Shown: positions 61,637 to 64,000 of the stretch, piece after piece
Layout: each line of letters opens with the position of its first letter
Position numbering within the stretch: position 1 is the first letter of the stretch
From: Pseudomonas nitroreducens
GTDB taxonomy: Bacteria > Pseudomonadota > Gammaproteobacteria > Pseudomonadales > Pseudomonadaceae
Direction: 5' to 3'
DNA length: 64,000 nt
NCBI RefSeq assembly: GCF_024170165.1
Contig: NZ_JALJXP010000010.1
Span: 62,001-126,000, forward strand
The notes under the pieces: model-generated
Databases searched by the model: none
The model's input: the letters and a program-made list of their open reading frames with translations, nothing else
What the model was told of the DNA's origin: nothing
Made by a program: the position numbers and the translations under genes

Positions 61637-62632
61637 CTACTTGGCCGAGCGCACGCAGCCGAAGCGCACTTCCTTCGACGGCGAATGGCCGAAGAAGGAC
61701 GTGTAGCACTTGCTGAAATGGCTGGGCGAAACGAAGCCGCAAGCCAGCGCCACTTCCACCAGCGACAGGTCGGAATGCTGCAGCAGGCGGCGGCTTTCGG
61801 TGATGCGCAGCTCCAGGTAGTAGCGTACCGGCGAGGTGCCCAGCTGCTCCTGGAACAGCCGCTCCAGCTGACGTTTGGAGCGCCCCACGCACTCGGACAG
61901 CTGGTCGGTGCTCAGCGGTTCCTCGATGTTCGCACTCATGAGGTTGAGCACGTCGCGCAGCGGCTGGGTCATCTTCTCGTGCAGTGCCGGGCGGGTGCGC
62001 CGGTAGCGCGATTCCTCGAAGGCAAGGATGTCGACGATGCCTTCCACCAGCTCGCGGCCGTGCAGCTGGTGAACCCACTCCAGTACCAGGTTGAAGGCGC
62101 CGGTGGGGCTGCCGGCGGTCAGGCGATTGCGGTCGAGGATGTAGCTCTCGGCAGTGACCACGCTATTACGCGCGACCTCCGCCAGCGAGGCGCGGTTCTC
62201 GGGGTGCACCGCGCACTTGTGGCCATCCAGCAGGCCGGCCTTGCCGAGGAACCAGGCGCCGTTCCACAGGCCGGCCAGGGCGATGCCGCGCTCGTCGGCC
62301 TGTTGCAGCAGACGGCTCAGGCCGGGCATGTCTTTCAGCGGCGTGCGCAGGCCGCCGCAGACCACCAGCAGGTCCATGTCCAGATACTTGCTCTGCAGCG
62401 CCGCCGCAGGGCAGATCACCAGGCCCAGGTCGCTGGTCACCGACTCGCCGTCGAGGCTGAAGGTACGCGTGGCGAAGGCGCCCTCCTGGATCAGGTTGGC
62501 GGTGACCAGGGTGTCCAGCGCCTGGGTGAAGGCCGGCAGGGAGAAGTTCTCCAACAGTACGAAGCCGACCTTGCGCTGGCGTTGCGGCTCGGCCTTGCGC
62601 TCGCCGACGAAACGCAGGTTCTGCCCCTGCAT
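61637..62632 (-). CDS. GlxA-type AraC family regulator (DJ-1/PfpI-like plus AraC HTH)
   Basis: 331 aa from ATG 62632, or 340 aa from GTG 62659; neither ribosome site is decisive. N-terminal DJ-1/PfpI-like amidotransferase domain (KVGFVLLENFSLPAFTQALDTLVTANLI...LLVVCGGLRTPL...GLWNGAWFLGKAGLLDGHKCAVHPENR), in which the nucleophilic Cys is replaced (LWNGAWF), so it is a sensor. C-terminal AraC HTH (LSTDQLSECVGRSKRQLERLFQEQLGTSPVRYYLELRITESRRLL...VALACGFVSPSHFSKCYTSFFGHSP). Relatives regulate arginine or carnitine/betaine catabolism. Same strand as and upstream of the GhrA-like gene. Confidence 0.88.
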   Translation of the reverse strand: MQGQNLRFVGERKAEPQRQRKVGFVLLENFSLPAFTQALDTLVTANLIQEGAFATRTFSLDGESVTSDLGLVICPAAALQSKYLDMDLLVVCGGLRTPLKDMPGLSRLLQQADERGIALAGLWNGAWFLGKAGLLDGHKCAVHPENRASLAEVARNSVVTAESYILDRNRLTAGSPTGAFNLVLEWVHQLHGRELVEGIVDILAFEESRYRRTRPALHEKMTQPLRDVLNLMSANIEEPLSTDQLSECVGRSKRQLERLFQEQLGTSPVRYYLELRITESRRLLQHSDLSLVEVALACGFVSPSHFSKCYTSFFGHSPSKEVRFGCVRSAK

Positions 62633-62827
62633 GGACTCGCTGAACTGTCGTCTTTCCACCGCTGCACACCATTGTGAATTCTTGTTGGCAGGTCCTTCAG
62701 CTCAGGTGTTCACCTTGTCGCCCACCCGGCACAAAGCCGGTTCTGCCGCTTGTGGAAAGGATTATACAAACGCCCCGCGCTGGGCCATAGCACTGCGCGG
62801 GGGCCGGCGCGCCGCCAGCTCGGCATG

Positions 62828-64000
62828 TCAGGTGGATGCCTGCACAGTCCGCCGATAGCCCAGCCAGACCAGCAGCGCTGCCAGAACCTGGCTGCAAGCA
62901 AAGAGCAGGAACACCGCCCCCGTGCTCCACTGGGCAACCAGCAGGCTCCCGGCGATGGCGGGCGAGAGGATCGCTCCCAGCCGCCCGGTCGCCAGCACCA
63001 GCCCCACGCCACTGGCGCGGATCGCGGCGGGGAAGGATTGCGGCGCGAGGACGAACAGCGCTGCGATAGTCCCGTTGAGGGCCATCCCCGCTAACACGCC
63101 AACGGCAACCGGCAGCGCCGATTCGGCGACCAGCCAGGCCATGAGCGCCATCACCAGCGCGTTGAGCAGCAGCAGCCCGAGCAAAAGAGCCCGTCCCCCG
63201 CTGCGGTTCGCCGACAGTCCCACCAGCAGCGCGCCGAGCATGCCGCCGCAGGACAGCAGCAGCCCGTCGACGGCCCCCTGCTGCTCGGTAAATCCGTTGC
63301 GGACCATCAGCGTCGGCGTCCAGCTCATCACGAAATAGAAGCCCGCCATCGCCAGCAACAACGCCAACGCCAGCGATGCGGTCAACCGCCACTGGTGGGC
63401 AGCGAACAACTGCCCGTAGACCTCGCGGCGCGGCACTCGCGGCGTGCTGGCTGCGAGCCTGATGAACTGCGGCGACTCGCGCAGCCAGAGTACTCCCGCC
63501 AGCGCGCCAGCCAGCGTGACTGCGCCACCGGCCAGGAACACATAGCGCCAGCCGATCCATTCATTGAACTGGTGCGCCAGCAGCCCGCCCAGGCCCGCGC
63601 CCAGGGCGAAGGCGACCGATTGCAAGGCAATGGCCAGGTTCCTCCGGCGTGGGCTGGCCGACTCGTAGGCCAGCACATTGGCGCCCACCAGCACCGCGCC
63701 GATGCCCAGACCGGTAAGTACCCGAAGAAGCAGCAGCTGGTAGTAGTCCTGGCTGCCGAACGACAGCAACATGCTCAGGCCGCTCAACGACAGCGCCGCC
63801 AGCAGCAGTGGCCGGCGGCCGTGCAGGTCAGCCCGGGAGCCGAGCAGCGAACCACCGGCCATACCCAGCAAGCTGGCGCTGAGCAACACGCCAAGCTGGC
63901 CCGCACCCAGCTCCCACTCCGCAGACACGCGGCTGCCGGTAAAGGCCATCGCCATGACGTCCAGCCCATCGATGACGTTGAACAGCATGCACAGCACGAC
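62828..64000 (-). CDS. MFS transporter, aromatic acid:H+ symporter (AAHS) type, 5' end missing
   Basis: At least 390 aa; the frame is open to the window edge, so about 20-40 N-terminal residues are missing. Motifs: MLCMLFNVIDGLDVMAMAFTGSRVSAEW, GSLLGSRADLHGRRPLLLAALSLSGLSMLL, RVLTGLGIGAVLVGANVLAYESASPRRRNLAIA and LGGLLAHQFNEWIGWRYVFLAGG, typical of the PcaK/BenK group. Likely imports an aromatic or small carboxylic acid. Upstream neighbours lie outside the window. Confidence 0.88.
   Translation of the reverse strand, partial: VVLCMLFNVIDGLDVMAMAFTGSRVSAEWELGAGQLGVLLSASLLGMAGGSLLGSRADLHGRRPLLLAALSLSGLSMLLSFGSQDYYQLLLLRVLTGLGIGAVLVGANVLAYESASPRRRNLAIALQSVAFALGAGLGGLLAHQFNEWIGWRYVFLAGGAVTLAGALAGVLWLRESPQFIRLAASTPRVPRREVYGQLFAAHQWRLTASLALALLLAMAGFYFVMSWTPTLMVRNGFTEQQGAVDGLLLSCGGMLGALLVGLSANRSGGRALLLGLLLLNALVMALMAWLVAESALPVAVGVLAGMALNGTIAALFVLAPQSFPAAIRASGVGLVLATGRLGAILSPAIAGSLLVAQWSTGAVFLLFACSQVLAALLVWLGYRRTVQAST

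Overview
The window is about 66% GC chromosomal DNA from a Pseudomonas, most likely from the P. aeruginosa / P. nitroreducens / P. citronellolis neighbourhood. That placement is inferred from protein style, codon bias and the many Pseudomonas-type REP palindromes (cores such as GTAGGAGCGAGCTTGCTCGC and GTAGGAGCGGACTTTGTCCG). I see no tRNA, rRNA, CRISPR array, phage or transposase. The genes are ordinary core or accessory metabolism, dense, and mostly in short operons. The first gene lacks its 5' end and the last (minus strand) also lacks its 5' end.

Layout. 1-2.6 kb: tail of a hybrid sensor kinase (HATPase, two receivers, Hpt) and an IclR regulator. 2.7-12.4 kb: an amine/polyamine uptake and oxidation island: a three-gene HisM/GlnQ-type ABC importer ending in an FAD oxidase, an unusual AraC regulator with an NTF2-like front domain, two SpuD/SpuE-like binding proteins flanking a gamma-glutamylpolyamine synthetase, and a second FAD oxidase. 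12.4-17.4 kb: REP cluster, AraC regulator, RlmN-like radical SAM enzyme, class C beta-lactamase without an adjacent ampR, and an NAPE-PLD-like metallo-hydrolase. 17.4-24.9 kb: a nested palindromic repeat, mgtC with a structured leader and an upstream terminator, an alpha/beta hydrolase, a SleB-type wall hydrolase, an Rrf2 regulator divergent from an NDH-2-like flavoprotein, and a TetR regulator divergent from an MpaB/DUF2236 oxygenase. 25-30 kb: topoisomerase IB, azlCD, a second TetR, an M24 peptidase, a GGCT-like protein and a di-Mop protein.

30.1-34.4 kb is a tight four-gene operon (PepSY-like, BNR/sialidase-like, membrane protein, LtaS-type alkaline phosphatase superfamily enzyme), all joined by ATGA overlaps. 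34.5-35.3 kb holds mntP on the minus strand behind a yybP-ykoY manganese riboswitch. 36.2-44.7 kb is a second amine-utilisation island (APC permease, Fe-dependent alcohol dehydrogenase, LysR, FAD oxidase, cupin, PucR, orphan binding protein). A shared motif, CGTA-N5-GTATGAAC, lies in its two divergent promoter regions.

44.8-52.5 kb carries two GFA-family proteins, a DUF1127 protein, a CadC-like winged-helix/TPR regulator, an AraC regulator, a secreted tyrosine phosphatase fused to an autotransporter barrel, and an Fsr-type efflux pump. 52.6-60.6 kb is an iron/siderophore locus: TonB receptor, OmpR-type two-component system, and FepB/FecCD/FepC importer. The receptor gene and the importer operon share a 21-nt promoter element, GCAAATGTAATGGA(T/A)TGTTGT in front-to-back order, which is a good candidate for the response-regulator box. 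60.6-64 kb: GhrA-like dehydrogenase, GlxA-type AraC regulator, and an MFS transporter cut by the window end.

The most interesting points are the phosphatase autotransporter, the shared promoter box around the siderophore two-component system, the paired 25-bp dyads at the Rrf2/flavoprotein promoters, the terminated leader of mgtC, and the shared motif in the second amine island.
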